Assembly (NCBI GenBank): GCA_964494205.1
Contig: CAZBRD010000008.1
Location: forward strand, 124,001 to 188,000
From: JBBTCX01 sp964494205
GTDB lineage: Bacteria > Planctomycetota > Phycisphaerae > UBA1845
Length of the DNA: 64,000 nt
Direction of reading: 5' to 3'
Program-made: the position numbers and the translations under genes
Notes under the pieces: model-generated
Told to the model about the DNA's origin: nothing
Seen by the model: the letters and a program-made list of their open reading frames with translations, nothing else
Databases searched by the model: none
Shown here: positions 17,058 through 24,797 of the stretch, piece after piece
Layout: each line of letters begins with the position of its first letter
Position numbering within the stretch: the first letter of the stretch is position 1

Positions 17058-17908
17058 CGCCAAGACGTGCAAGATTGAAGGATGACTTCGCAAGACGTAC
17101 GCAAGCCATCAAGCTGTTTGGCAGCAATGGAAGACGAACTCATCTTGTGTCGATCTACAAATCGAACCGCCGACACCGCACCCGCCGCCATAGACTCCAC
17201 AAACGCACTTGCTTGACTCAGAGTCTCCTTGGACGCCCCCCGCGCTAATCGTTCCTCAAATTGCTCAATCGTCGCCAAACCAATTGCAATCCCCCATCGC
17301 CCCGCGCTCGCCCGATCAAAACCCTCTCGCATGTGTTCCATCGCCATCGACACGATTGCTTCACCCGTCGGCGTCGTTCGTTCAATCGTCTCCACCACAT
17401 ATACCTGCGACGCAGGCCGATCGAGCACGTTCAACTTCGATGCATCCGCGCGCCCTCGCAGCGGAATCGACCCCGCAAAACCCACGCCTTCTTTGGATAT
17501 TTCGCGAATAACGCCCCACGTCGGCCCCTCCTCGCCACGCCATCCGCGCCACGCCAGCACCGCCTGCCCGTGTTCCATCGCACGATGAATCAACGGCCGA
17601 TAGCTCAAATCGAAATGCTGCCCAAACTCCGCCGCTGCATCCAGCCCGCGCGCCACATCCGGCGGATGCAAATCGCGCAACCTCATCCCGAACAATCGCG
17701 CCGCTCGCACCACGAATCGATCGCGAGCGTACATCGACCACCAATCAACCCGCGACTCACCTGCAACCGCGCACGCAAACATCGACAACCCCAGCGCCGC
17801 ATGCAGATCATCCGCATCGATCGCATGACCCGCGTCAGCCGCCACGCGCGATAACGCCCAAGTCAACGTAGCCGACCGATCCCTCAATAATTCGTGATCG
17901 TTTTTCAT
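16958..17908 (-). CDS. hypothetical protein, weakly BtrH/C39-peptidase-like
   Basis: Starting at the ATG 17908, nine bases after the upstream gene's stop, the product is 316 residues. I do not recognise it firmly. The alternation of helices with WWSMYARDRF, PLIHRAMEHGQAVLAWRGW and TWGVIREIS recalls the papain-like C39/BtrH fold, but no catalytic Cys-His pair is clear. The last 35 residues, from about CTSWRDALLTEQWHAH onward, are encoded by the hairpin repeat at 17030-17057 and flanking DNA, so the native C-terminus may have been replaced. It is probably in an operon with the gene at 17917-18669. Confidence 0.6.
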   Translation of the reverse strand: MKNDHELLRDRSATLTWALSRVAADAGHAIDADDLHAALGLSMFACAVAGESRVDWWSMYARDRFVVRAARLFGMRLRDLHPPDVARGLDAAAEFGQHFDLSYRPLIHRAMEHGQAVLAWRGWRGEEGPTWGVIREISKEGVGFAGSIPLRGRADASKLNVLDRPASQVYVVETIERTTPTGEAIVSMAMEHMREGFDRASAGRWGIAIGLATIEQFEERLARGASKETLSQASAFVESMAAGAVSAVRFVDRHKMSSSSIAAKQLDGLRTSCEVILQSCTSWRDALLTEQWHAHSLVQAHTPMKAAWMNVESGCC

Positions 17909-17916
17909 CTGATTTA

Positions 17917-18669
17917 TCACAATGGCACAATTGCGATCCGTATCGTACCACCGGCTTCCGACTTGATCGAACCGATCCGAAACCATCGCTCGCCGTTAGG
18001 CCACAAGAATCGATTGGGAATCGAAATCGCCCGCACACCTTCCGTGCTGGTATCAGTCACGATGTCGGATGAACCCCCATCCGCTCGCCATTTTCTCGCA
18101 AGCTTCGCCAGTTCCCGATCGACCGCCGGCTCCCACCATCGCGCCGGCAGCGGAATCGCCCCGATCGTCACATCCGAAGCCTGGAAGATCAATCGAGTGC
18201 CATCATCTGACACTCTTGAGACGATCTGCATTCCCAGAATCGCCTGCCAGTTCCCGCGTTCGTAATGCACGCCGACACGCATGAACCCCTCATCAAACCG
18301 CACCGCAGCCGCATGCACCGACTGGTTCCATTCATAATCCCATTTCGTGGCCAGCACGGGCATGCCCGCCAGCCACTCGTTCACCTGCTCCTCGCTCAGC
18401 GCCACATCGAAAGGTTTCCGCAACACCATCGAGTCGCCGATGGCGTCAATCACGTTCGCAACCGAAGCCTCAACTTGCGGTATATCTTCAGTAGCAATCG
18501 TCGCGGGGTGATACCATCGAGGCTTGCGATGCAGCGCCAGAAAGGAACCGACAAGAACAACGCCCAGCACCGCGAGCGCGATCTTCACCCGCCGCCGTCG
18601 ACGCCTCCGCCGCTCAACGAGTCGCGCCGAGTCGTCTGTCACCACACTCGTTTGTACGGATTTCGACAA
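17917..18669 (-). CDS. single-pass membrane protein of unknown function
   Basis: The 250-residue product has a cytoplasmic N-terminus with an unusual run of nine arginines interrupted once (near residues 20-27). One membrane helix follows (VKIALAVLGVVLVGSFLAL), then an extracytoplasmic domain. That domain has WNQSVHAAAVRFDEGFMRVG and a conserved-looking FRIGSIKSEAGGTIRI end, suggesting a beta-rich fold of the kind seen in lipid-binding or AsmA-like proteins, but this is weak. It lies just upstream of the gene at 16958-17908 and is divergent from that at 18803. Confidence 0.65.
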   Translation of the reverse strand: MSKSVQTSVVTDDSARLVERRRRRRRRVKIALAVLGVVLVGSFLALHRKPRWYHPATIATEDIPQVEASVANVIDAIGDSMVLRKPFDVALSEEQVNEWLAGMPVLATKWDYEWNQSVHAAAVRFDEGFMRVGVHYERGNWQAILGMQIVSRVSDDGTRLIFQASDVTIGAIPLPARWWEPAVDRELAKLARKWRADGGSSDIVTDTSTEGVRAISIPNRFLWPNGERWFRIGSIKSEAGGTIRIAIVPL

Positions 18670-18802
18670 ACCCGCCCCTTCGCCTCAACGACTATTGCCT
18701 AATGCCTATTCCCTAATACCTGAATCTGTTTGACCATACTTTCAACAACACCCTAGAATCAACCGTCTTGGGCAGTTTTCAATCGTCTTTAAGGACACAA
18801 CT

Positions 18803-19633
18803 TTGTTCACCCGTGCGACCGGCTTCGTCATCGTCCCGCTCTGGCTCTTAGCCATGGGCTGGCTCGTCATGCACGACATCCTCCCCGCCTGGACCGCCCT
18901 TGACGTCCCCGCCCTCAAGCTCACCGATTCCATGAAAAAAGGCAGCGGCAACTCACAGCACGTCATGACTGACGACGTCGGCGAAATCGGCCGTATCTGG
19001 ACGACCTACCTCATCGACGAAAGCTCCATCCGCCGCGACGACCTCATCTGGATCGATCGCCTCCCCGTCGACGTCGTTCCGCTTCGGGTCACGGTCACTT
19101 CAACATTCACTGCCGCAGGCGTCCTCGACGAGCTGACCGTCAGGATCGAAAACGAAGATCATACCTTCGAACTCCATGGCGAGCGTTTCGACACCGATTT
19201 CTCCTTCAAGCTCGATACCGGCACGCCCGTCGTCAAGGCGTTCAAAGTCCCCCTCTCGGACGGAAGCATGATCACCGCCGCCTTCAACCCCTTCAGCACG
19301 TTGAGCGATCTGAAAGTCGGCCAGCGCTGGCGGGTGCAAGTGTTCAACCCCGTCGCTACCATGATGCCCTTCGGCGACAAGTTCTTCCGCATGTTAGTGG
19401 AAGTCACCGGCGAGGAGCGACTCCGCACTCCGTGGGGTGAAAAGAACTGCCTCGTCGTCGAGTCACCCAACGCCCGCGCCTGGGTAGACGCCACGGGCGA
19501 GGTCATCAAACAGGAGCTGACCCTGCCGCTGGTCGGCAAGATGACTGTGCTTCGCGAACCAGAATTCGAGCAGGAAAAATTCGTAGCCGCGAAGCGGTCC
19601 CAGTTGAATTCGAGGAAATTTCCAACGAGGTGA
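18803..19633 (+). CDS. membrane-anchored hypothetical protein next to an ABC ATPase
   Basis: The start is TTG at 18803 with AAGGA at about 18790-18795. The 276-residue product has an N-terminal membrane helix (GFVIVPLWLLAMGWLVMHD) followed by an extracytoplasmic beta-rich domain. WVDATGEVIKQELTLP resembles the C-terminal part of DUF3108/transglutaminase-associated periplasmic proteins, where a thioester- or lipid-like ligand site has been proposed. It precedes the ATPase gene at 19781 by 147 bases that include two hairpins, so co-transcription is possible but not proven. Function unknown. Confidence 0.7.
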   Translation: MFTRATGFVIVPLWLLAMGWLVMHDILPAWTALDVPALKLTDSMKKGSGNSQHVMTDDVGEIGRIWTTYLIDESSIRRDDLIWIDRLPVDVVPLRVTVTSTFTAAGVLDELTVRIENEDHTFELHGERFDTDFSFKLDTGTPVVKAFKVPLSDGSMITAAFNPFSTLSDLKVGQRWRVQVFNPVATMMPFGDKFFRMLVEVTGEERLRTPWGEKNCLVVESPNARAWVDATGEVIKQELTLPLVGKMTVLREPEFEQEKFVAAKRSQLNSRKFPTR

Positions 19634-19638
19634 AAACT

Positions 19639-19684
19639 TCGCCCGGAAGGGCGAGCGCTAGTTGCCGGCGACTTCAGTCGCCGG
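19639..19684. repeat. pair of intergenic hairpins
   Basis: TCGCCCGGAAGGGCGA at 19639-19654 and CCGGCGACTTCAGTCGCCGG (19665-19684) are perfect short hairpins in the gap between two plus-strand genes. They have the same design as the hairpin arrays elsewhere in the window. Confidence 0.75.
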
Positions 19685-19780
19685 AATTTTGGTCTTTTCA
19701 GATTGCCGCCCGGCAGGGGCGGACGAAGGGATCAGTTTCTATTTTCATGGGTGTTACTTAGCATTACCGGATAAACAAGC

Positions 19781-20557
19781 TTGAACCACGAAACAAACCA
19801 TCACGCCATCGAGTTGACGACCGTCACCAAGCGCTACGGCCAGACCCTCGCTGTATCCGGCCTCTCGCTCACCATCCCGCGCGGAGAACTCTTCGCATTC
19901 CTCGGCCACAACGGCGCCGGAAAAACAACTACGATCAAGCTGATCGTTGGCCTGCTCCAGCCCAACAACGGCACCGTCCGCGTCTGCGGCCACGAAATCG
20001 GCGTCAACGGCCTCGCCGCCAAAGCACAACTCGCCTACGTCCCCGATCAGCCCTTCCTCTACGAAAAACTCACCGGCCGCGAATTCCTCTACTTCGTCGC
20101 CGAGATGTACCGCGTCGAAACCGATCGCCGCGACCGCAACCTCGCTTCGCTCATCCGCCGCCTCGACATCGGCGAATACCTCGACCAACTCACCGAAAGC
20201 TATAGCCACGGCATGAAACAAAAGGTCGTCCTCGCCGCGGCCATGCTGCACGAACCATCGGTCCTCGTCATCGACGAACCCATGGTCGGCCTCGACCCGC
20301 GCTCCGTCCGCGCCGTCAAAGACCTCTTCCGCGAACACACCAAAAACGGCGGCACCATCTTCATGAGCACGCACACCCTCGACATCGCCGAAGCCGTCGC
20401 CGACCGCATCGGAATCATCCACCGCGGCGAACTCCTCACCCTCGGCACCCTCGCCGAACTCCGCACCGAGGCCAAGAAAGAACACTCCCTCGAAGAAATC
20501 TTCCTGCAACTAACCGACCCATCATTCCCGCGCAATGGCGACGCAACGGTGGTTTAG
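19781..20557 (+). CDS. ABC transporter ATP-binding protein (ABC-2 type)
   Basis: The 258-residue protein is a complete ATPase: Walker A GHNGAGKTTT, Q-loop region, signature YSHGMKQK in place of LSGGQ, Walker B VLVIDEP and H-loop STHTLD. The signature and DRR-like C-terminal tail (LRTEAKKEHSLEEIFLQL) are typical of ABC-2 exporters. The start is TTG. No ABC-2 permease gene follows; the next gene encodes a PEP-CTERM protein on the far side of a repeat region, and the preceding one has a single helix. The permease is therefore elsewhere, or the gene cluster has been broken by the repeats. Confidence 0.9.
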   Translation: MNHETNHHAIELTTVTKRYGQTLAVSGLSLTIPRGELFAFLGHNGAGKTTTIKLIVGLLQPNNGTVRVCGHEIGVNGLAAKAQLAYVPDQPFLYEKLTGREFLYFVAEMYRVETDRRDRNLASLIRRLDIGEYLDQLTESYSHGMKQKVVLAAAMLHEPSVLVIDEPMVGLDPRSVRAVKDLFREHTKNGGTIFMSTHTLDIAEAVADRIGIIHRGELLTLGTLAELRTEAKKEHSLEEIFLQLTDPSFPRNGDATVV

Positions 20558-20602
20558 TCATACCCTTCCCGACAGTGAGAGTGCAAAGAGCGTTTGACAG
20601 TA

Positions 20603-20643
20603 CCTCCCTCTCCCTCTTAGGGAGAGGGCAGGGTGAGGGTCTC
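20603..20643 (+). repeat. dispersed repeat, short form
   Basis: This copy joins the left end CCTCCCTCTCCCTCTTAG to the right end GGGTGAGGGTCT of the long repeat at 16221, leaving out most of the centre. It lies 45 bases after the ABC ATPase gene. Confidence 0.85.
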
Positions 20644-20716
20644 TTTGAATTAACAAAGTTTTGACTAGTTGCAGGGTCTTAATCACGACGGCCACAATGC
20701 TCGGAATACATCCCCT

Positions 20717-20802
20717 CGCACTGAAAGTGCGCAGTAAACCAGCCCAGGGCAACGCCCTGGGTTTTGACCACCCAAAACAGATTTCGCTCTGAAAGAGCGA
20801 AA
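20717..20802. repeat. cluster of intergenic hairpin repeats
   Basis: Three perfect hairpins lie in a row: CGCACT-GAA-AGTGCG at 20717-20731, CCCAGGGC-AAC-GCCCTGGG at 20743-20761 and TTTCGCTCT-GAA-AGAGCGAAA at 20782-20802. Two share the CTGAAAG centre seen at 7006 and 13229. Together with the repeat at 20603 they fill the 332-base gap before the PEP-CTERM gene, in which I see no other gene. Confidence 0.85.
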
Positions 20803-20889
20803 GTTACCGCGCCCGACCGGACACTTAGTGTAACCTATGATTAACCGCGGCGTCACCGTCAAACGTTTTCAACCTCGGGCGAGAACATC

Positions 20890-21513
20890 ATGAAATGCTT
20901 GTTTATCTCATGCTTCTTTTGCCTGGCATTAGCCATCTGCCCGCACACCCTCGCCGGAATCCAAATCGACCTCGTCCCCGACCATGAAGGCCCCTATCTC
21001 CCAAACGAAACGGTAACGATGGATTTCTGGCTATCAACACAAAACCCACTTTACTACATCGAGACTGTTCGATTCGACTTCCGAGATACAGATGAAAGCC
21101 TAGTTCTCTCTGATCAATTCGAATTCGACTTGAATGGGATTAGCTTTCACCCGGACTGGTGGTGGGTCTGGGCGGATATGCCTGTTCCAATCATGTTCAT
21201 ATCCGTTCAAGTTGGGTGTCTAGACGGGCCGCCGTGTGCCCATATCATCTTGCCTTCAACAGAACCCGTCCACATCGGCACCCTCGACGTTGAACTGCCC
21301 GACAACCCAGGCATCTTTCGCCTGGATGCGATGAACGCGGATGAATCTAATTGGATCGCCGGAGGAGGATTTATTAGGCATCATTCGGGGCAACTACATG
21401 CCTATGACGGCTCCCTGACCGGCGGCATCTTCGACTTTTGGGTTGTTCCAGAACCATCAACATTGCTGCTTGGCATACTCGCTGTTGCGTTCCATCGCCG
21501 TGCACCAAGGTAA
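20890..21513 (+). CDS. PEP-CTERM sorting-domain protein
   Basis: The 207-residue product has a signal peptide (MKCLFISCFFCLALAI, cleavage near TLAGI) and a complete PEP-CTERM tail. The tail is VVPEPSTLLLGILAVAF followed by basic HRRAPR. The mature region is acidic and rich in Trp and Pro, with beta-strand periodicity, and is related in style to the partial protein at 1-639. It should be exported, cut by an exosortase at the PEP motif and displayed at or released from the surface. No exosortase is encoded here. The specific role is not known. Confidence 0.9.
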   Translation: MKCLFISCFFCLALAICPHTLAGIQIDLVPDHEGPYLPNETVTMDFWLSTQNPLYYIETVRFDFRDTDESLVLSDQFEFDLNGISFHPDWWWVWADMPVPIMFISVQVGCLDGPPCAHIILPSTEPVHIGTLDVELPDNPGIFRLDAMNADESNWIAGGGFIRHHSGQLHAYDGSLTGGIFDFWVVPEPSTLLLGILAVAFHRRAPR

Positions 21514-21575
21514 AACTTGCCGTGATTCGACGTTCGCGATCAACTAGCGTTCTCGTCAAAACACTCCTCGTGCAA

Positions 21576-21740
21576 TTGCTCCGAAGGAGCAAAGGGCTGT
21601 AGCCACGGGTGAAGCGAAGTTCGCCGCAAGGCGAACGAGTGCAACCCGTGAAACACGATTCAATTTATTCTTGATCTGCCCCGGCCGGGGTAGAGGAATC
21701 GCCCAACGACCGCATTTCAATTTGCGAGTCTCAACTCGCA
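21576..21740. repeat. cluster of intergenic hairpin repeats
   Basis: The array contains TTGCTCC-GAA-GGAGCAA (21576-21592) and GTAGCCACGGGT with a distal ACCCGT enclosing TTCGCC-GCAA-GGCGAA (21600-21649). The palindrome CCCCGGCCGGGG lies at 21679-21690 and TGCGAGT-CTCA-ACTCGCA at 21723-21740. The remainder of the 584-base gap to 22097 shows no supported gene; plus-strand frames there overlap the end of the opposite-strand glycosyltransferase. Confidence 0.8.
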
Positions 21741-22097
21741 CGATCGCGTGTTCCGCCAACCCCAGCGAGCGCCTGTGTTGTTATTAAACATAGATCACTC
21801 GGAGATGTCCTATGACCTCGCCTCTTCACTCGACTCGAAACACAACCACCCACACCGCACCCGTCCACAATCGAGATTCTGCGCTTTTCTTTTCAATTCG
21901 TGAAAATTCAAATCAAAATTCTCATTCCTGTAAGCGCCAACGCGGTTTTCGATTTGCGCCGCGCAGAAACGCAAAGATTCCACCCGCGTTAGCGACCCCA
22001 AAAACACAGATATCATGCAGCGGCGCACGTTCGCGCAGCACTTTTCTTCATCCAGAACGCACACCCGCAAACACGGCTTCCTGCCTTCAGTCCCCGC

Positions 22098-23804
22098 TCA
22101 CTTACCTTTTGTACGTAACTCCGGCGGCTTCGAGTTCTCCGGGCATCGCCCGCCGATCTCGCTGCGGTCCCAATCCCAATTCACCGACGGAATCGTTTCA
22201 CCCTTGCGCACCAGCACCGCCATGATCGCATCGCCGGTGCAGTCGTTGAAATCCCACCCGACCGGCTGCTCCGAATAGTTCTCTTCGAGGTACTTCACCC
22301 ACTCCGGAAACGGATCTTGATCAAACGTGAGAATCACGACCTTCGGTTTGTTCTTCGCGATGTCAGCCAACAGGTTCGCCCGCCGCTTCTCGACGCCGCG
22401 ATACCCTTCTCGCAATCCGGTCACCATCGTAAACCGCGACGCACACCGCCGCCCGGAGTAGTAATAAATCGACGCATCATTCGCGTAGACAAACACCGTG
22501 TCCTCCGGCGAAGTCACCGCAGCCACATTCTCCCCCTGCACTTTGCCCCAGAAATCCCGCGTGATATATCGCTTCCAAGTGATCTCCACCGGCGGCTGCG
22601 AATAGTAATCTCGATACTGCGTGTACATGGTCGAGCCGACAACAATCGCCGCGATAGCGAGCGAGATCATCGTCGCCACATTGATCGGCGAGCGCGGTTC
22701 ACGTTCTCTAGCCGGCAACACCGAAGCGATTGCTCGCCGCACATCAGCCATCGAATACACAACCGCCACCACCGCGGGCGGGATCATGAGGTAGTAATAA
22801 TGCGGCCAGAATTGTGCCGGCAAACAGATAGCAACGTAGCCACCGAGCAGTAGAAAGAGAACCGAGATGGCCTCCCATCGATGAACGCTCACGATCGCCC
22901 GCCCGGCAAGCCAGATAGCCGCAACGGCGCTGCCCACCCACAGCGCGATCGCGCTGTCAAACGTGAACGGATGTCGGTCCGTACGATAGAATTGCGTGAA
23001 CCTCGTAATGAACGCTTCCGATTGCCCAGCATAACTAAGGTTGGCGGCAAAGACCGCATCAACAAACTCAGCCCAGCGATGCGTAGCTGCGAAATACCCG
23101 CCAACGAAAATCCAAATGCACGCGGGCCCAAGTCCGAACCACAAAACCGTCAGCGCGGCAGACTTCACTCGCGATGCAATGGGTCCTTCTCGATGAAGCG
23201 TGACGCCGATCAGCCATATCATCAGGAATAGCCAATGAATCGCGATGATCGTCTTGATGACCGAAGCAAACCCGAGCGCGATGCCCGCGACAACGACACC
23301 CCACGGAATTCTTCCCGTCTTTTCTTTCCAACCCGCCGCCCACCACGCCAACAGCACCAGCGTGTTCATGTAGATTTCGCGGTTGCACCCTTCACCGGCT
23401 GTGCCCGGGTCTGTAGACGACAGCGCGAACACGAAAGCGCCCAGCAGTGCAATCAGATCACCGCAGCTTCGACGAAGTATCGCACCAATGAGAACCATCG
23501 ATGCCAGCGAGAATACAATAGCCATGGCGCGAAACGTGAGCGGCTCACTTCCCATCACCGCCTGCACAGCCGCAAAAATCACGAACACGCCCGGCGGCTG
23601 ATGGTCCCACACATCGACGTACAACCGATCACCCGCGAGCAACCGCTCGCCGATGTACGCATAGTTGCACTCGTCGGTCTCCAGCGGAACGCCGAACGAA
23701 TGCAGGCGAAAGAGCACCAGGACCAAGCCACAAACAATCAGCCCGATCGGATAGTGCATCCGTCGTCCGGCACTCGCACTGGCATTTCCATCAAGCGATG
23801 TCAT
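22098..23804 (-). CDS. GT39-type (ArnT/PMT-like) membrane glycosyltransferase
   Basis: The product (568 residues from ATG 23804) has about 10-12 membrane segments. Its first periplasmic loop carries the acidic catalytic motif VPLETDECNYAYIGERLLAG, typical of GT-C enzymes that use polyprenyl-phosphate sugars. QPPGVFVIFAAVQAVMGSEP is the usual second-helix motif of family 39. A soluble C-terminal domain of about 170 residues follows. It probably adds a sugar to a lipid, polysaccharide or protein on the outer face of the inner membrane. An upstream in-frame start at 23828 is also possible. Confidence 0.88.
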   Translation of the reverse strand: MTSLDGNASASAGRRMHYPIGLIVCGLVLVLFRLHSFGVPLETDECNYAYIGERLLAGDRLYVDVWDHQPPGVFVIFAAVQAVMGSEPLTFRAMAIVFSLASMVLIGAILRRSCGDLIALLGAFVFALSSTDPGTAGEGCNREIYMNTLVLLAWWAAGWKEKTGRIPWGVVVAGIALGFASVIKTIIAIHWLFLMIWLIGVTLHREGPIASRVKSAALTVLWFGLGPACIWIFVGGYFAATHRWAEFVDAVFAANLSYAGQSEAFITRFTQFYRTDRHPFTFDSAIALWVGSAVAAIWLAGRAIVSVHRWEAISVLFLLLGGYVAICLPAQFWPHYYYLMIPPAVVAVVYSMADVRRAIASVLPAREREPRSPINVATMISLAIAAIVVGSTMYTQYRDYYSQPPVEITWKRYITRDFWGKVQGENVAAVTSPEDTVFVYANDASIYYYSGRRCASRFTMVTGLREGYRGVEKRRANLLADIAKNKPKVVILTFDQDPFPEWVKYLEENYSEQPVGWDFNDCTGDAIMAVLVRKGETIPSVNWDWDRSEIGGRCPENSKPPELRTKGK

Positions 23805-24000
23805 CTTGTTTGCATGGTAGCTGCACAAGGGAATTGCCTAAAGCGACCGCGCATCAGAACCGCGACTGCAAAGGAGCGGCCACGGCTTGCAAATGCACGA
23901 CCCCTTATTTCCACATCTGGAATCGGTCAGTTGTGTGCCCGAGCCCGACATGATTATGATAATCGGCCATGGGTCGGTGTTTTCCACTCGCATGATGCAC

Positions 24001-24005
24001 GGAGG
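24001..24005 (+). promoter_or_regulatory. GGAGG ribosome binding site deciding a TTG start
   Basis: GGAGG lies six bases before the TTG at 24012 and fixes the start of the metallo-hydrolase gene. The long open frame upstream of it (from 23235) is antisense to the glycosyltransferase. Confidence 0.85.
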
Positions 24006-24011
24006 CTCGGG

Positions 24012-24773
24012 TTGATCACGTTTTCTTTGCAGTCGGGCTCAAACGGCAACTCAATCTACGTCGAAGCGGAAGGCGTGCGCCTGCTCTTCGACGCGGGCAT
24101 CAGCGGCCGATGTGCCGAGTCGCGCATGGCCCAGAACGGCCGCGACATTCGCCAGGTCGATGCGCTCATCATCTCGCACGACCACGTGGACCACGTTCGC
24201 TCCGCAGGCATCTTCCAGCGTCTGTTTCACCTGCCGATTTACATGACCCGCCGCACCCACGCAGCCATGTGGTGCAACCTTGGCCGATTACATGATGTTC
24301 GATACTTCAAATCCGGCGAGACGCTAGAGTTTAAGACAGTGAAAGTTCACACGATCCCCACGCCGCACGACGCAGCCGACGGCGTGGCGTTTGTCATCGA
24401 ATGCGGCGGCAAGAAGCTCGGCATCCTCACAGACTTGGGGCATAATTTCACCGGTCTGCAACCCATCGTCGAATCGCTCGACGCGGCCTACCTCGAGTGC
24501 AACTACGATGTGAACATGCTCGAAAACGGCTCTTACCCCGAACATCTGAAGGAACGCATTCGCGGCGACAGCGGACACCTCTCGAACGATGATTCAGCCA
24601 ACTTGTTGCAAGCATGCGGCCGCAAACTGCCGAAATGGATCGCCGTCGCGCACCTGAGTGATGAAAACAACATGCCCGAGCTGGCGATCGGCGCGCAGCA
24701 TCGCGCGGTGGGAAGCAGCTATCCCGTCTATCATGCTTCTCGATACGACGTTTCCGAAGTGCTCACTTTGTGA
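24012..24773 (+). CDS. MBL-fold metallo-hydrolase, YycJ/WalJ type
   Basis: The 253-residue product begins LITFSLQSGSNGNSIYVEAE, the typical opening of the YycJ/WalJ branch of metallo-beta-lactamase-fold proteins, and carries the metal motif SHDHVDH. Further ligands are suggested by PTPHDAADGV, LTDLGHNF and AHLSDENN. WalJ proteins are phosphodiesterase-like nucleases or hydrolases implicated in cell-wall and DNA-repair control in Firmicutes; in this organism the substrate is unknown. The TTG start is chosen for its GGAGG site. The gene converges on the DUF2252 gene. Confidence 0.9.
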   Translation: MITFSLQSGSNGNSIYVEAEGVRLLFDAGISGRCAESRMAQNGRDIRQVDALIISHDHVDHVRSAGIFQRLFHLPIYMTRRTHAAMWCNLGRLHDVRYFKSGETLEFKTVKVHTIPTPHDAADGVAFVIECGGKKLGILTDLGHNFTGLQPIVESLDAAYLECNYDVNMLENGSYPEHLKERIRGDSGHLSNDDSANLLQACGRKLPKWIAVAHLSDENNMPELAIGAQHRAVGSSYPVYHASRYDVSEVLTL

Positions 24774-24797
24774 CACGCAATGGCACTTATTGAAGGA

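Noticed and set aside
21812..22225. Plus-strand frame of 137 codons in the 21.5-22.1 kb gap
   Set aside because: Low complexity, no ribosome binding site, and its end overlaps the real glycosyltransferase gene in antisense.
23235..24011. Upstream extension of the WalJ-type gene
   Set aside because: This part is antisense to the glycosyltransferase and reads like basic filler. The GGAGG site before TTG 24012 and the family N-terminus fix the start there.
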